From: Streptomyces sp. 1222.5
Lineage (GTDB): Bacteria > Actinomycetota > Actinomycetes > Streptomycetales > Streptomycetaceae
DNA: 64,000 nucleotides
Direction of reading: 5' to 3'
NCBI RefSeq assembly: GCF_900105245.1
Contig: NZ_FNSZ01000001.1
Span: forward strand, 4,402,001 to 4,466,000
The notes beneath the pieces are model-generated. The model had not been told where the DNA came from, searched no databases, and was given only the letters and a program-made list of their open reading frames with translations. This document shows positions 34,437-42,061 of this stretch, piece after piece (positions within the stretch are counted from its first letter, which is position 1; each line of letters begins with the position of its first letter). A program made the position numbers and the translations under genes.

Positions 34437-34594
34437 TGGTTGTCCACCGTCACATCGTTGAAGGGCAGCAGCGGTTCGGCCCAGGGGAAGACGTACTGGA
34501 ACAGGACGTAGACCACGGCCAGGACCAGTACGAACGAGATGAGTGCCTTCAGCAACGCGTTTCCCGGCAGATGCCGCCAGATCCAGCCGTACAT
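34433..34594 (-). CDS. Small single-pass membrane protein (53 aa)
   Basis: A short protein beginning MYGWIWRHLPGN, with one strong hydrophobic helix (ALISFVLVLAVVYVLFQYVF) and a short acidic end. Function unknown. It is translationally coupled to pabA by an ATGA overlap, and lies between two sortase genes. Conservation of this order would make it a likely sortase-cluster accessory, but that is inference. Confidence 0.72.
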   Translation of the reverse strand: MYGWIWRHLPGNALLKALISFVLVLAVVYVLFQYVFPWAEPLLPFNDVTVDNQ

Positions 34595-34656
34595 GCCGTC
34601 CCTTGCCGTCCCTTCCGTGTCCCTACGGCACCAGACCCACGCCGTACGCCACCAGA

Positions 34657-35355
34657 CTAACGGCGCAGAGCCCTCGGTTCGCCTGCCTTCACAGGCTGTG
34701 TGGAGTCCAGATGCGCCCAGACGATCAGCCGGTGGCTGTGCCCCCATTCCGGATCGCACGTGGTCAGCGTCAGGTACCGGCCCGGACCCGTGTACCCGGA
34801 CTTACGTGGCACAGGGTCGATCACCTCAACGTCCGTCGGAACCGTTTTGTAGGGCCCTTTGTCGATCCGATACGTGAACCAGGTCGAGCCGTCCGTGAGC
34901 ACCACCGCGTTCCCCGGCCGCAGCCGCGGGAAGTCCTTGAACGGGTCGCCGTAGGTGCGCCGGTGCCCGGCCACCGCGAAGTTGCCCCGCCCGCCGAGCC
35001 GGGCGGTCCCCGCGTAGTGGGCGAGGCCCTTGGCCAGCACGTCCCGGCCGGTGCCCTGCAGCACGGGCTTGTTCCACGTGAAACCGAGCCGCGGTATGTA
35101 CATGATCGCGAAGGCCCTGCCGTAGCGGTACGGCCGCGGCCTGCCCTGCCGCTCCGACGCGGACGTCTGCTCGCCGCGGGGGGTTCCCGGCCGGACGGGG
35201 CCCGAGGCCCACTGCCGTTGCAGCCGGTCGATCTGGTCGCTCATGGCGCTGTCGGCACGGACGCCCGTCCAGAAGAGCACGTACACGACGAAGAGCACGA
35301 TCAGGGCGCCGACGGTGATGCACAGCTCGCTGACGGTCCGGCCGATCACGCGCAC
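34657..35355 (-). CDS. Third class E sortase family protein
   Basis: A 232-residue sortase. The anchor helix starts almost at the N-terminus (VSELCITVGALIVLFVVYVLFW). The catalytic triad positions are present: His in AVAGHRRTYG, Cys in LTLTTCDPEW and Arg in HSHRLIVWAHL. The GTG start has AGGAG upstream. It differs from the two others in lacking any cytoplasmic extension and in the residues after the Cys (DPEW instead of TP). A one-mismatch parS (35071-35084) lies inside the coding sequence. Confidence 0.87.
   Translation of the reverse strand: MRVIGRTVSELCITVGALIVLFVVYVLFWTGVRADSAMSDQIDRLQRQWASGPVRPGTPRGEQTSASERQGRPRPYRYGRAFAIMYIPRLGFTWNKPVLQGTGRDVLAKGLAHYAGTARLGGRGNFAVAGHRRTYGDPFKDFPRLRPGNAVVLTDGSTWFTYRIDKGPYKTVPTDVEVIDPVPRKSGYTGPGRYLTLTTCDPEWGHSHRLIVWAHLDSTQPVKAGEPRALRR
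35071..35084. other. parS: parS-like site with one mismatch (GTTCCACGTGAAAC)
   Basis: Differs from GTTTCACGTGAAAC at the fourth base only. Intragenic, inside the third sortase gene. Near-consensus sites like this occur among origin-proximal parS copies; ParB affinity may be lower. Confidence 0.7.
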
Positions 35356-35380
35356 CGGCGGCTCCTGACAGGGGACCTGG

Positions 35381-36169
35381 CTACTCCACTGGCTTCGCGT
35401 AGTGCAGATCCACTGTGCCCGAGTAGCCGGGAAGAGTCACCGTCCCGTCCTCGGTGACTTTCCAGCCGAGGCCGTAGACGTTGACGTACACCATGTAGGT
35501 CTGGATCGCCTTGCTCGCCGCGAGCGCCTGCTGCAGCTTGCCGGGGTCCCCGATCGCCGTGATCTTGTACGGCGGTGAGTAGACGCGGCCCTGGAGGATC
35601 AGCGTGTTGCCGACGCAGCGCACCGCGCTGGTGGAGATCAGCCGCTGGTCCATGACCTTGATGCCTTTGGCGCCGCCCTCCCACAGGGCGTTCACCACGG
35701 CCTGGAGGTCCTGCTGGTGGATGACCAGGTAGTCGGGCTGCGGCTCGGGATAGCCGGGAAGCTTGGCGGTCGCGTTCGGCGGGGCGTCGTTCAGCGTGAC
35801 GGTGAGCGCCTTGCCGGTCAGCCGCTGGGTGCCCGCGCTCCTCTCCAGCCCGCTGATCTTCTCGTCCTGGGCCTTCGTGCTGCCGTCGTCGCTCTCGGCC
35901 AGCGAATCCACGGTGCCGCGCAGCGTGGCGTTGGACTCGTCCAGCTCCTTGTTCTTGCGGCTGCGCTGCTGGATCAGGTCGGACAGCTTCAGCAGGGAGC
36001 CGTCCTGCCGGATGTCGGTGCCCTTGGCCGTGTTGAAGCTGGTGAAGAAGATGAGCCCGGCGAGGGCGAAGACGGCGGCCGTGAGCACCCGCACCGGTCG
36101 GACACGCGGACGACGGCCGGGGCCGGAACCCATTGCTCCCGTCCCCTGGGAGTCGGCAGAATTGCTCAA
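35381..36169 (-). CDS. DUF881 family protein
   Basis: A 262-residue protein with an N-terminal membrane helix (VLTAAVFALAGLIFFTSFNTA), a coiled coil (LIQQRSRKNKELDESNATL) and a C-terminal DUF881 domain (VTLNDAPPNA, VIHQQDLQAVVNALWEGGA, GNTLILQGRVYSPPYKI). DUF881 proteins accompany cell division and wall genes in actinobacteria; the molecular function is unknown. The chosen start is TTG with an AAGGG site; an ATG 12 codons inside (36133, MGSGPGRRP) is equally plausible. It is 26 bases upstream of the third sortase and divergent from crgA. Confidence 0.82.
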   Translation of the reverse strand: MSNSADSQGTGAMGSGPGRRPRVRPVRVLTAAVFALAGLIFFTSFNTAKGTDIRQDGSLLKLSDLIQQRSRKNKELDESNATLRGTVDSLAESDDGSTKAQDEKISGLERSAGTQRLTGKALTVTLNDAPPNATAKLPGYPEPQPDYLVIHQQDLQAVVNALWEGGAKGIKVMDQRLISTSAVRCVGNTLILQGRVYSPPYKITAIGDPGKLQQALAASKAIQTYMVYVNVYGLGWKVTEDGTVTLPGYSGTVDLHYAKPVE

Positions 36170-36320
36170 CGTACCCTTATCTCCTTCGGCGCCGCGGAAG
36201 CACTACGCTAACGGACGCCCGGGGGAGCACACAGAGTCGTCATGTTGGCCCCTTGTACGCTGCCCGAGCCCGACCCAGTTACCTGCGCGGCCACGCAGCG
36301 CATCGACAGGAGAGACCCTC

Positions 36321-36575
36321 GTGCCGAAGTCACGTATCCGCAAGAAGGCCGACTACACGCCGCCGCCGGCCAAGCAGGCGCAGGCGATCAAGCTGAACAG
36401 CCGCGCCTGGGTCGCTCCGGTCATGCTGGCCATGTTCCTCATCGGCCTGGCCTGGATCGTCGTCTTCTACGTGACGGACGGTTCCCTGCCGATCGACGCG
36501 CTGGACAACTGGAACATCGTGGTCGGCTTCGGCTTCATCGCCGCCGGCTTCGGCGTCTCCACCCAGTGGAAGTAG
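36321..36575 (+). CDS. crgA: Cell division inhibitor/regulator CrgA
   Basis: An 84-residue, two-helix membrane protein. The basic N-terminus (VPKSRIRKKADYTPPP) precedes APVMLAMFLIGLAWIVVFYV and WNIVVGFGFIAAGFGVSTQW, typical CrgA. It regulates FtsZ ring assembly and sporulation septation in Streptomyces and recruits wall enzymes to the septum in mycobacteria. The GTG start has GGAGAG nine bases upstream. Length matches known CrgA. Confidence 0.95.
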   Translation: MPKSRIRKKADYTPPPAKQAQAIKLNSRAWVAPVMLAMFLIGLAWIVVFYVTDGSLPIDALDNWNIVVGFGFIAAGFGVSTQWK

Positions 36576-36845
36576 CCCTCACCAGCATCGACGTGGCAGC
36601 TCTACCCAGGGCTGTTCACTGAGTTATCCACAGGTCCGCGTGGCTATCCACATGGCCCTGGGGAAAAGACTACGATCTGTGGATAACTCATCGAGGGTTG
36701 ACGCCGGTGTGACTGCCCTACCGGGCCTCGTACACCCTTTCGCCCCCTGCCTGACCTGTGGAAACACATTCGAGCGGCAGGGGGCACGCTTGTGCCCGCA
36801 CCGTATGCACAAGATCCGGCACTCGCTGTGGACAAAGAGCGGCCG
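36576..36845. promoter_or_regulatory. DnaA-box cluster in crgA-rhomboid gap
   Basis: No convincing gene fills this 270-bp gap between convergent crgA and the rhomboid gene. It holds TTATCCACA (36624-36632), CTATCCACA (36644-36652), TGTGGATAA (36678-36686), TGTGGAAAC (36757-36765) and TGTGGACAA (36827-36835). Three match DnaA-box consensus exactly and two are near matches. It may titrate DnaA or mark a regulatory site about 28 kb from the inferred origin. Confidence 0.6.
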
Positions 36846-37733
36846 TCAGGTGAGCTGAGCGGTTCTGACCAGGGCGAGGGCCACCGAGACGAGCAGAACC
36901 AGTGCGCAGGTGCCGTACTGGATCAGCGCCCGGCGCTCGCGCGGCGCGTGCACCATGGCGTATCCGGTGACGACACCGGCGACCAGCCCGCCGATGTGAG
37001 CCTGCCACGCGATGTTGCTGAACCCGAAAGTGAAGATCAGGTTGATCACCAGCAGCGCGATGACCGGCCGCATGTCGTAGTTCAGGCGCCGCATCAGCAC
37101 CGCGGTGGCCCCGAAGAGGCCGAAGATCGCCCCGGAGGCGCCGAGCGAGGGCTGCGCCGGGGAGGCGAGCAGATAGGTCAGCGCGCCGCCGGCCAGCCCC
37201 GAGACGAAGTAGACCGCCAGGTAGCGGGCCCGGCCGAGGGCCGCTTCGAGGGGACCGCCGATCCACCACAGGCTCAGCATGTTGAAGCCGATGTGCCAGT
37301 ACTCCTGGTGCGCGAACATCGACGTCACGAAGCGGTACCACTCGCCTCCGGCGACACCGGAGGTCGGCGCGAACGGCTTCGGCGGCCAGGAGCCGTAGAG
37401 GACCACCTGCTCCAGCAGGGACTTGTCGGCCTGGATGGCGATGAACACCGCGATGTTGATCCCGATGAGGATCTTGGTGACCAGCCGGGGATCCGAGGCC
37501 ACCGTGCCGCCGGCGACCGTACGCGGACGGTTCGCGGCCGGGGCGTGGCCGGTGCCGGAGCCGCCGCGGACGCAGTCGGGGCACTGGAAACCCACCGAGG
37601 CGCTGACCATGCACTCGGGGCAGATGGGGCGTTCGCAGCGGGTGCAGCGCACGCCGGTCTCACGGTCCGGGTGCCGGTAGCACACGGGCACGCTCCGGGC
37701 GCTCCGCGCGCTGTCTGCGGCCTGGTCCTCCAT
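36846..37733 (-). CDS. Rhomboid family intramembrane serine protease with N-terminal zinc finger
   Basis: A 295-residue protease. Residues about 15-60 hold paired cysteines and a His (CYRHPDRETGVRCTRC, CPEC, CPDC), a B-box-like zinc-binding segment. The rhomboid core has six or seven helices, with catalytic Ser in GASGAIFG, His in QAHIGGLVAG, and WHIGFNMLSLWWIGGPLE in the second helix. It cleaves membrane proteins inside the bilayer; the substrate is unknown. Divergent genes are absent: cyclophilin lies upstream on the same strand with a separate start. Confidence 0.92.
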   Translation of the reverse strand: MEDQAADSARSARSVPVCYRHPDRETGVRCTRCERPICPECMVSASVGFQCPDCVRGGSGTGHAPAANRPRTVAGGTVASDPRLVTKILIGINIAVFIAIQADKSLLEQVVLYGSWPPKPFAPTSGVAGGEWYRFVTSMFAHQEYWHIGFNMLSLWWIGGPLEAALGRARYLAVYFVSGLAGGALTYLLASPAQPSLGASGAIFGLFGATAVLMRRLNYDMRPVIALLVINLIFTFGFSNIAWQAHIGGLVAGVVTGYAMVHAPRERRALIQYGTCALVLLVSVALALVRTAQLT

Positions 37734-37776
37734 CGGTTCCCCTTGTTTCGTCGTGGGACTACCCCGGCAAATACCC

Positions 37777-37808
37777 CGCCCCGCCCATCCTTACGGACGA
37801 GCGGGGCG
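37777..37808 (-). terminator. Possible terminator after cyclophilin gene
   Basis: An 8-bp perfect stem (CGCCCCGC / GCGGGGCG) with a 16-base loop, 36 bases after the cyclophilin stop. No U-run, so only a modest candidate. Confidence 0.35.
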
Positions 37809-37844
37809 ATTGGTTCCCTGCGGACGGTTCGCCGGGCGGCGGAC

Positions 37845-38375
37845 TCAGCCTTCGCGCTTCTCGACCACGACCGACTCGATCACGACGTCCTCGGCGGGAC
37901 GGTCGTTGCGGCCGGTGGGCAGGCCGGCGATGGCGTCGACGACCTTCTGGCTGGCCGGGTCGCCGACCTCGCCGAAGATGGTGTGCTTGCGGTTCAGCCA
38001 CGTGGTCGGGGCGACCGTGATGAAGAACTGCGAGCCGTTGGTGCCCGGGCCAGCATTGGCCATGGCCAGCAGGTACGGCTTGTTGAAGGACAGGTCGGGG
38101 TGGAACTCGTCCTCGAACTTGTAGCCCGGACCGCCGATGCCGCTGCCCAGCGGATCGCCGCCCTGGATCATGAAGCCACTGATGACGCGGTGGAAGGTCG
38201 TCCCGTCGTAGAGCGGCTTCGTGGTCTTCTCACCCGTGCCCGGGTGCGTCCACTCCCGCTCCCCCTGGGCCAGCTCGACGAAGTTCCGGACCGTGACAGG
38301 CGTGTGGTTCGGGAACAGCCGGACCACGATGTCGCCGTGGTTGGTCTTCAAGGTGGCGTAAAGCTGCTCGGCCAC
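37845..38375 (-). CDS. ppiA: Cyclophilin-type peptidyl-prolyl cis-trans isomerase
   Basis: A 176-residue cytoplasmic cyclophilin that speeds proline isomerisation during folding. Signatures: TLKTNHGDIVVRLFPN at the start, the active-site FHRVISGFMIQGGDP with catalytic Arg, and NGSQFFITVAPTTWLNRKHTIFG. The GTG start follows GGAAGG; longer frames upstream lack a site. No signal peptide. It is separated from the rhomboid gene by a 111-base gap. Confidence 0.93.
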   Translation of the reverse strand: MAEQLYATLKTNHGDIVVRLFPNHTPVTVRNFVELAQGEREWTHPGTGEKTTKPLYDGTTFHRVISGFMIQGGDPLGSGIGGPGYKFEDEFHPDLSFNKPYLLAMANAGPGTNGSQFFITVAPTTWLNRKHTIFGEVGDPASQKVVDAIAGLPTGRNDRPAEDVVIESVVVEKREG

Positions 38376-38648
38376 GATCTGCCTTCCGTTGTCTTCGTGT
38401 GACTCCTCGATCCTCGCACGGAAGGGTCCGGGCGAGGATCCGGCGGCCATGAGTTGCGCGCTGGAGGCAGCGCTCGGCCGCGATTCGTGGCAGGGTCGAG
38501 CAGGAAGCTCCTGTTGCCCGGATTCGAGCCCAAGAGAGCGATCAGCACCCATATGCCCGCCCTCGCATGCCGCGAGGACCATTGACAGGCATGATCCTTA
38601 AAAGGGTGGAAAGTCGAATTACCGTACGCCACCGAGGAGGAGGAACCC

Positions 38649-39350
38649 GTGACCCGCATCGACAGCGTGCGCGCCGCGACCGGCTCGGCGAAGGACAGCG
38701 TGCTGCACGCCGCGGAAGTGGTGGCGCCCTACGCCGACACGGCCAAGGAGCGTGCCGCGTACTACGCGCAGGAGGCACGCGTACGGCTGGCACCCGTGGT
38801 GTCGCAGGCCGCCGAACAGGCCCGCGAACAGTACGACGCCCGGCTCGCCCCTCGCCTGGAGCAGGCACGTGCGCATGTACCGCCGAAGGTCGACCTCGCC
38901 GCCCAGGAGGCCGCCCTGCGCACTCGTAAGGCTGCCCTACAGGCCGCCGAGTACTCCCGACCGAAGATCGAACAGGCCGTGGCCGCGGCCGCGCCGGTGG
39001 CCGACGAGGTCGCCGCACGCGGTGCCGCCGCACTGGCCGCCCTGCGCGGCAACGTCTCGGCGAAGGAGATCCAGAAGATCGCGAGGAAGAACGAGCGGCG
39101 CTCCCGGTCCGGCCGCGCCGTGAAGCTGCTGGCGCTGCTGACCCTCGTGGCCGGTGGTGCCGTCGTGGCCTGGAAGTGGTGGGACAAGCAGGCCAACCCC
39201 GACTGGCTGGTCGAGCCGCCCGCCGCGACCGAGGTGCCCGAGTCCGGGCGCCTGAGCTCCGTGGACGGCACCGGCCCCTCGGTGCTGGACCCCGAGGTAC
39301 AGGCCAAGCAGGCGGAGGACGACGCAGGGGACCGCGACGACCAAGGCTGA
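38649..39350 (+). CDS. DUF5324 family protein
   Basis: A 233-residue Ala-rich protein, largely helical (LHAAEVVAPYADTAKERAAY, VSQAAEQAREQYDARLAPRL), with one membrane helix near residue 160-178 (LLALLTLVAGGAVVAWKWW) and an acidic tail. This is the streptomycete DUF5324 layout. Function unknown; the amphipathic repeats resemble apolipoprotein-like or LEA-like stretches. GTG start with GAGGAGGAGG upstream. Possible role in membrane association is inference. Confidence 0.8.
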   Translation: MTRIDSVRAATGSAKDSVLHAAEVVAPYADTAKERAAYYAQEARVRLAPVVSQAAEQAREQYDARLAPRLEQARAHVPPKVDLAAQEAALRTRKAALQAAEYSRPKIEQAVAAAAPVADEVAARGAAALAALRGNVSAKEIQKIARKNERRSRSGRAVKLLALLTLVAGGAVVAWKWWDKQANPDWLVEPPAATEVPESGRLSSVDGTGPSVLDPEVQAKQAEDDAGDRDDQG

Positions 39351-39374
39351 GCCGGTCGGCTGCACACCGCATGG

Positions 39375-39424
39375 AACGGGCCGTGGGCCCGGCGAGTACC
39401 AACTCGCCGGGCCCACGGCCCGTT
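39375..39424. terminator. Strong hairpin terminator overlapping parS
   Basis: A perfect 22-bp stem (39375-39396 with 39403-39424) and loop TACCAA after the DUF5324 gene. The last three bases of the descending arm are also the first three bases of parS 39422-39435. Confidence 0.8.
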
Positions 39425-39435
39425 TCACGTGAAAC
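39422..39435. other. parS: parS centromere site (perfect GTTTCACGTGAAAC)
   Basis: A second exact Streptomyces parS, intergenic between a strong terminator and tRNA-Ala. About 35 kb from the first parS and about 24 kb from the right edge. Confidence 0.93.
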
Positions 39436-39453
39436 CGTGCCCGCGCGACCATG

Positions 39454-39498
39454 TGAAAAATGCCCTCCAGCACCCGCTTTCGCAGGTCGGAGGGCATT
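39454..39498 (-). terminator. Rho-independent terminator after tRNA-Ala
   Basis: A 10-bp stem (GAATGCCCTCC-type arm 39489-39498 with 39459-39468) and a run of T residues on the minus strand right after it (ATTTTTC). It is 7 bases beyond the tRNA 3' end. Confidence 0.78.
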
Positions 39499-39505
39499 CA
39501 CCGGG

Positions 39506-39578
39506 TGGAGCCTAGGGGAGTCGAACCCCTGACATCCGCCATGCAAAGACGGCGCTCTACCAACTGAGCTAAGGCCCC
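39506..39578 (-). tRNA. tRNA-Ala (anticodon TGC)
   Basis: A 73-nt tRNA. Acceptor GGGGCCT/AGGCTCC, D-arm AGCTCAGTTGGTAGAGC, anticodon stem CCGTC/GGCGG with loop TTTGCAT giving TGC, and T-arm CAGGGGTTCGACTCCCCT. CCA not encoded. Confidence 0.95.
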
Positions 39579-39710
39579 GGGAAGCAGCGACCGGCCGGAG
39601 GAATCCCGGTCCGGCGGTTGCCGGAGACCAGAGTACCGGGTCACCCCCCGTATCCCGCAAAAAGATTGGGGGTCCCCGTGGATGACCACTCTCCGTAAGA
39701 TGCTCGACGT

Positions 39711-39728
39711 GGTTCGCTACAGCGAACC
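39711..39728. promoter_or_regulatory. Inverted repeat GGTTCGC-N4-GCGAACC upstream of XRE regulator
   Basis: A perfect 7-bp inverted repeat ending 33 bases before the regulator start. Its position over the probable promoter fits autoregulation by the HTH protein it precedes. Confidence 0.5.
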
Positions 39729-39761
39729 GCGGTTTTTCAGGGGAAGCGATGGGGAGACGCA

Positions 39762-40310
39762 ATGGACGCCGCACAGCAGGAAGCCACCGCGAGAGCGCGG
39801 GAGCTGCAGCGGAACTGGTACGGGGAGCCGCTGGGGGCGCTCTTCCGTAAGCTCATCGAGGATCTCGGGCTCAACCAGGCCCGGCTCGCGGCGGTCCTAG
39901 GCCTGTCCGCTCCGATGCTCTCGCAGCTGATGAGCGGCCAGCGCGCGAAGATCGGCAACCCTGCCGTGGTCCAGCGGGTGCAACTGTTGCAGGAACTGGC
40001 GGCCCAGGCCGCGGACGGCAGCGTCAGCGCCGCCGAGGCGACCGAGCGCATGGACGAGATCAAGAAGTCCCAGGGGGGCTCCGTGCTCAGCAACACCACG
40101 CAGACCACCAGCGGCTCGGGGGCGCCCACGGTCAAGCGGGTGGTCCGCGAGATCCAGTCACTCCTGCGCTCGGTGTCCGCCGCGGGCGACATAATCGACG
40201 CCGCCGACGCGCTCTCCCCCTCGCACCCCGAGCTGGCGGAGTTCCTCCGGGTCTACGGTGCCGGCCGCACCTCCGACGCGGTCGCGCACTACCAGTCCCA
40301 CCAGAACTGA
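39762..40310 (+). CDS. Helix-turn-helix (XRE-like) DNA-binding protein
   Basis: A 182-residue regulator. Residues about 30-75 form an HTH domain (LIEDLGLNQARLAAVLGL, APMLSQLMSGQRAKIGNPAV), followed by a middle Ser/Thr-rich linker (SVLSNTTQTTSGSG) and a helical C-terminal domain (VVREIQSLLRSVSAAGDII). No ligand domain is recognised. The start ATG follows GGGGAGACGC. It is not part of an operon with the downstream kinase by any clear evidence (146-base gap). Confidence 0.82.
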   Translation: MDAAQQEATARARELQRNWYGEPLGALFRKLIEDLGLNQARLAAVLGLSAPMLSQLMSGQRAKIGNPAVVQRVQLLQELAAQAADGSVSAAEATERMDEIKKSQGGSVLSNTTQTTSGSGAPTVKRVVREIQSLLRSVSAAGDIIDAADALSPSHPELAEFLRVYGAGRTSDAVAHYQSHQN

Positions 40311-40456
40311 CCCCGGGGCCCGGCTTCCCGGAGGGGGTCCGGGGCCGGGCCGAGGGCGAGGTTCGACGGGGGAACGGGCGCGGGGCGGGTCACTCATCCC
40401 GGCGCGAGGCGCATCGCAGGGGAACGACGGGCCAGGGGGAGGAGCGGCGGACTGTC

Positions 40457-42061
40457 ATGGGTGAGGTCTTCGCCGGCCGGTACGAGCTGGCCGATCCGAT
40501 CGGACGCGGTGGCGTGGGCGCCGTATGGCGTGCCTGGGACCACCGGCGACGGCGCTATGTGGCCGCCAAGGTGCTCCAACAGCGCGACGCGCACTCCCTG
40601 CTGCGCTTCGTCCGGGAGCAGGCCCTGCGGATCGACCATCCCCATGTCCTCGCTCCGGCCAGCTGGGCCGCGGACGACGACCAGGTCCTGTTCACCATGG
40701 ACCTGGTGGCCGGCGGCTCCCTGGTCCACCTCGTCGGCGACTACGGCCCCCTCCCTCCCGCGTTCGTGTGCACCCTGACCGACCAGCTCCTGTCCGGTCT
40801 CGCCGCCGTCCACGCGGAAGGCGTCGTCCACCGGGACATCAAGCCCGCCAACCTGCTGCTGGAAGCCACCGGCACGGGCCGGCCGCGGCTGCGGCTGTCC
40901 GACTTCGGCATCGCCATGCGGCTCGGCGAGCCCCGGCTGACCGAGACCAACCTCGTCGTCGGCACGCCCGGCTATCTCGCTCCCGAGCAGCTTCTCGGCT
41001 CCGAACCCGACTTCCCCGCCGACCTGTTCGCGGTGGGCCTGGTCGCGCTGTATCTCCTCGAAGGCGCGAAGCCCGACGCGAAGGCGCTCATCCAGTACTT
41101 CGTGGAGCACGGCACGCCCGGTGCGCCCAAGGGCATGCCCGAGCCGTTGTGGCAGGTGGTCGCCACGCTACTCCAGCCCGACCCGGAAGCCCGGTTCCGC
41201 ACGGCCACGGGTGCGCGCAAGGCGCTCGCCGCCGCCGCGGAACTCCTGCCGGAACCCGGGCCCGACGACGAGCTGATCGAGATCTTCGACCAACTCGGCC
41301 CGCTGCCGCCGGGATTCGGCCCCGAAGGTCCCTTCAAGCGGGCCTCGGGTGTGCGGACCGGACCGGCTCCGGCTGCCGGAACGACCGAGGACGCGGGGAG
41401 TCGGGCGAACACCGAGGGCCCGCACTCCGGTCTCGGGGGCCCCGGCGAGGGCGCGCGCGAAGACGGAAGCGTGTCTGCCGCCGGCTCCATGACGGCGGAC
41501 CCCGGCTCCTCTCCCGGCACGCACACCGGCTCCATGTCGGAGACGGGCAGCTTCCGGCTCCCCCCGCCGCAGGACCCGTCGCCCCCCGGCCTCTTGCCCC
41601 GCCCCGCACCCGAGCAGGCCGAGGACCATGGCGAGCGCGGTCCGGAGCACCAGCCCCGGATCCCGCAGCACTCGCCCCCGGTCCCGCGGCACTCGCTCCA
41701 GGTCCCCCGGCGACCCGCCCATGATCCGACGCCCCCGACGCATCCCCTCACCCCCTCCCCGCAGTCGTACGCCCAGCCCTACGAGCAGCCCTCCGCATGG
41801 CACGCCGCACCGCACGGGCCGGCCGCGCCGGAGCACCGTGTCGATACCGCCACCGCCTCGTACACCGCTCGAAGCCCGCAGGTTCCCACCCCCGAGGCGC
41901 CGATCTCCGGGCCGCCGCATCCCGCTCCGCCCGTGCGGGGCCGTCGCGCACGCAGGGCGCACGGCCGCCGAACCGGTCCCCCGGCCGGTGTAGCGATCCC
42001 GATGCTGCTGCTGGCGCTGGCCTGCTACGCGGTCGGCTTCTGGGCGCTGACCCGCGTATGA
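40457..42061 (+). CDS. Ser/Thr protein kinase with C-terminal membrane helix
   Basis: A 534-residue Hanks-type kinase. The catalytic domain (about 7-265) has GRGGVGAVWRAWD, Lys in YVAAKVLQ, HRDIKPANLLLE, DFGIAMRLG and GTPGYLAPEQLLG. A long disordered Pro/Gly-rich region (about 290-500) precedes one C-terminal helix (VAIPMLLLALACYAVGFWALT). It lacks PASTA domains and any extracellular sensor, so the tail is essentially all cytoplasmic. It overlaps by 37 bases the 3' end of the convergent surface-protein gene. Confidence 0.9.
   Translation: MGEVFAGRYELADPIGRGGVGAVWRAWDHRRRRYVAAKVLQQRDAHSLLRFVREQALRIDHPHVLAPASWAADDDQVLFTMDLVAGGSLVHLVGDYGPLPPAFVCTLTDQLLSGLAAVHAEGVVHRDIKPANLLLEATGTGRPRLRLSDFGIAMRLGEPRLTETNLVVGTPGYLAPEQLLGSEPDFPADLFAVGLVALYLLEGAKPDAKALIQYFVEHGTPGAPKGMPEPLWQVVATLLQPDPEARFRTATGARKALAAAAELLPEPGPDDELIEIFDQLGPLPPGFGPEGPFKRASGVRTGPAPAAGTTEDAGSRANTEGPHSGLGGPGEGAREDGSVSAAGSMTADPGSSPGTHTGSMSETGSFRLPPPQDPSPPGLLPRPAPEQAEDHGERGPEHQPRIPQHSPPVPRHSLQVPRRPAHDPTPPTHPLTPSPQSYAQPYEQPSAWHAAPHGPAAPEHRVDTATASYTARSPQVPTPEAPISGPPHPAPPVRGRRARRAHGRRTGPPAGVAIPMLLLALACYAVGFWALTRV

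Noticed and set aside
36640..36858. 72-codon frame with CxxC and CPH motif, possible zinc finger
   Set aside because: It covers the DnaA-box cluster, overlaps the rhomboid 3' end, has no ribosome site, and its codon use does not fit a Streptomyces gene.
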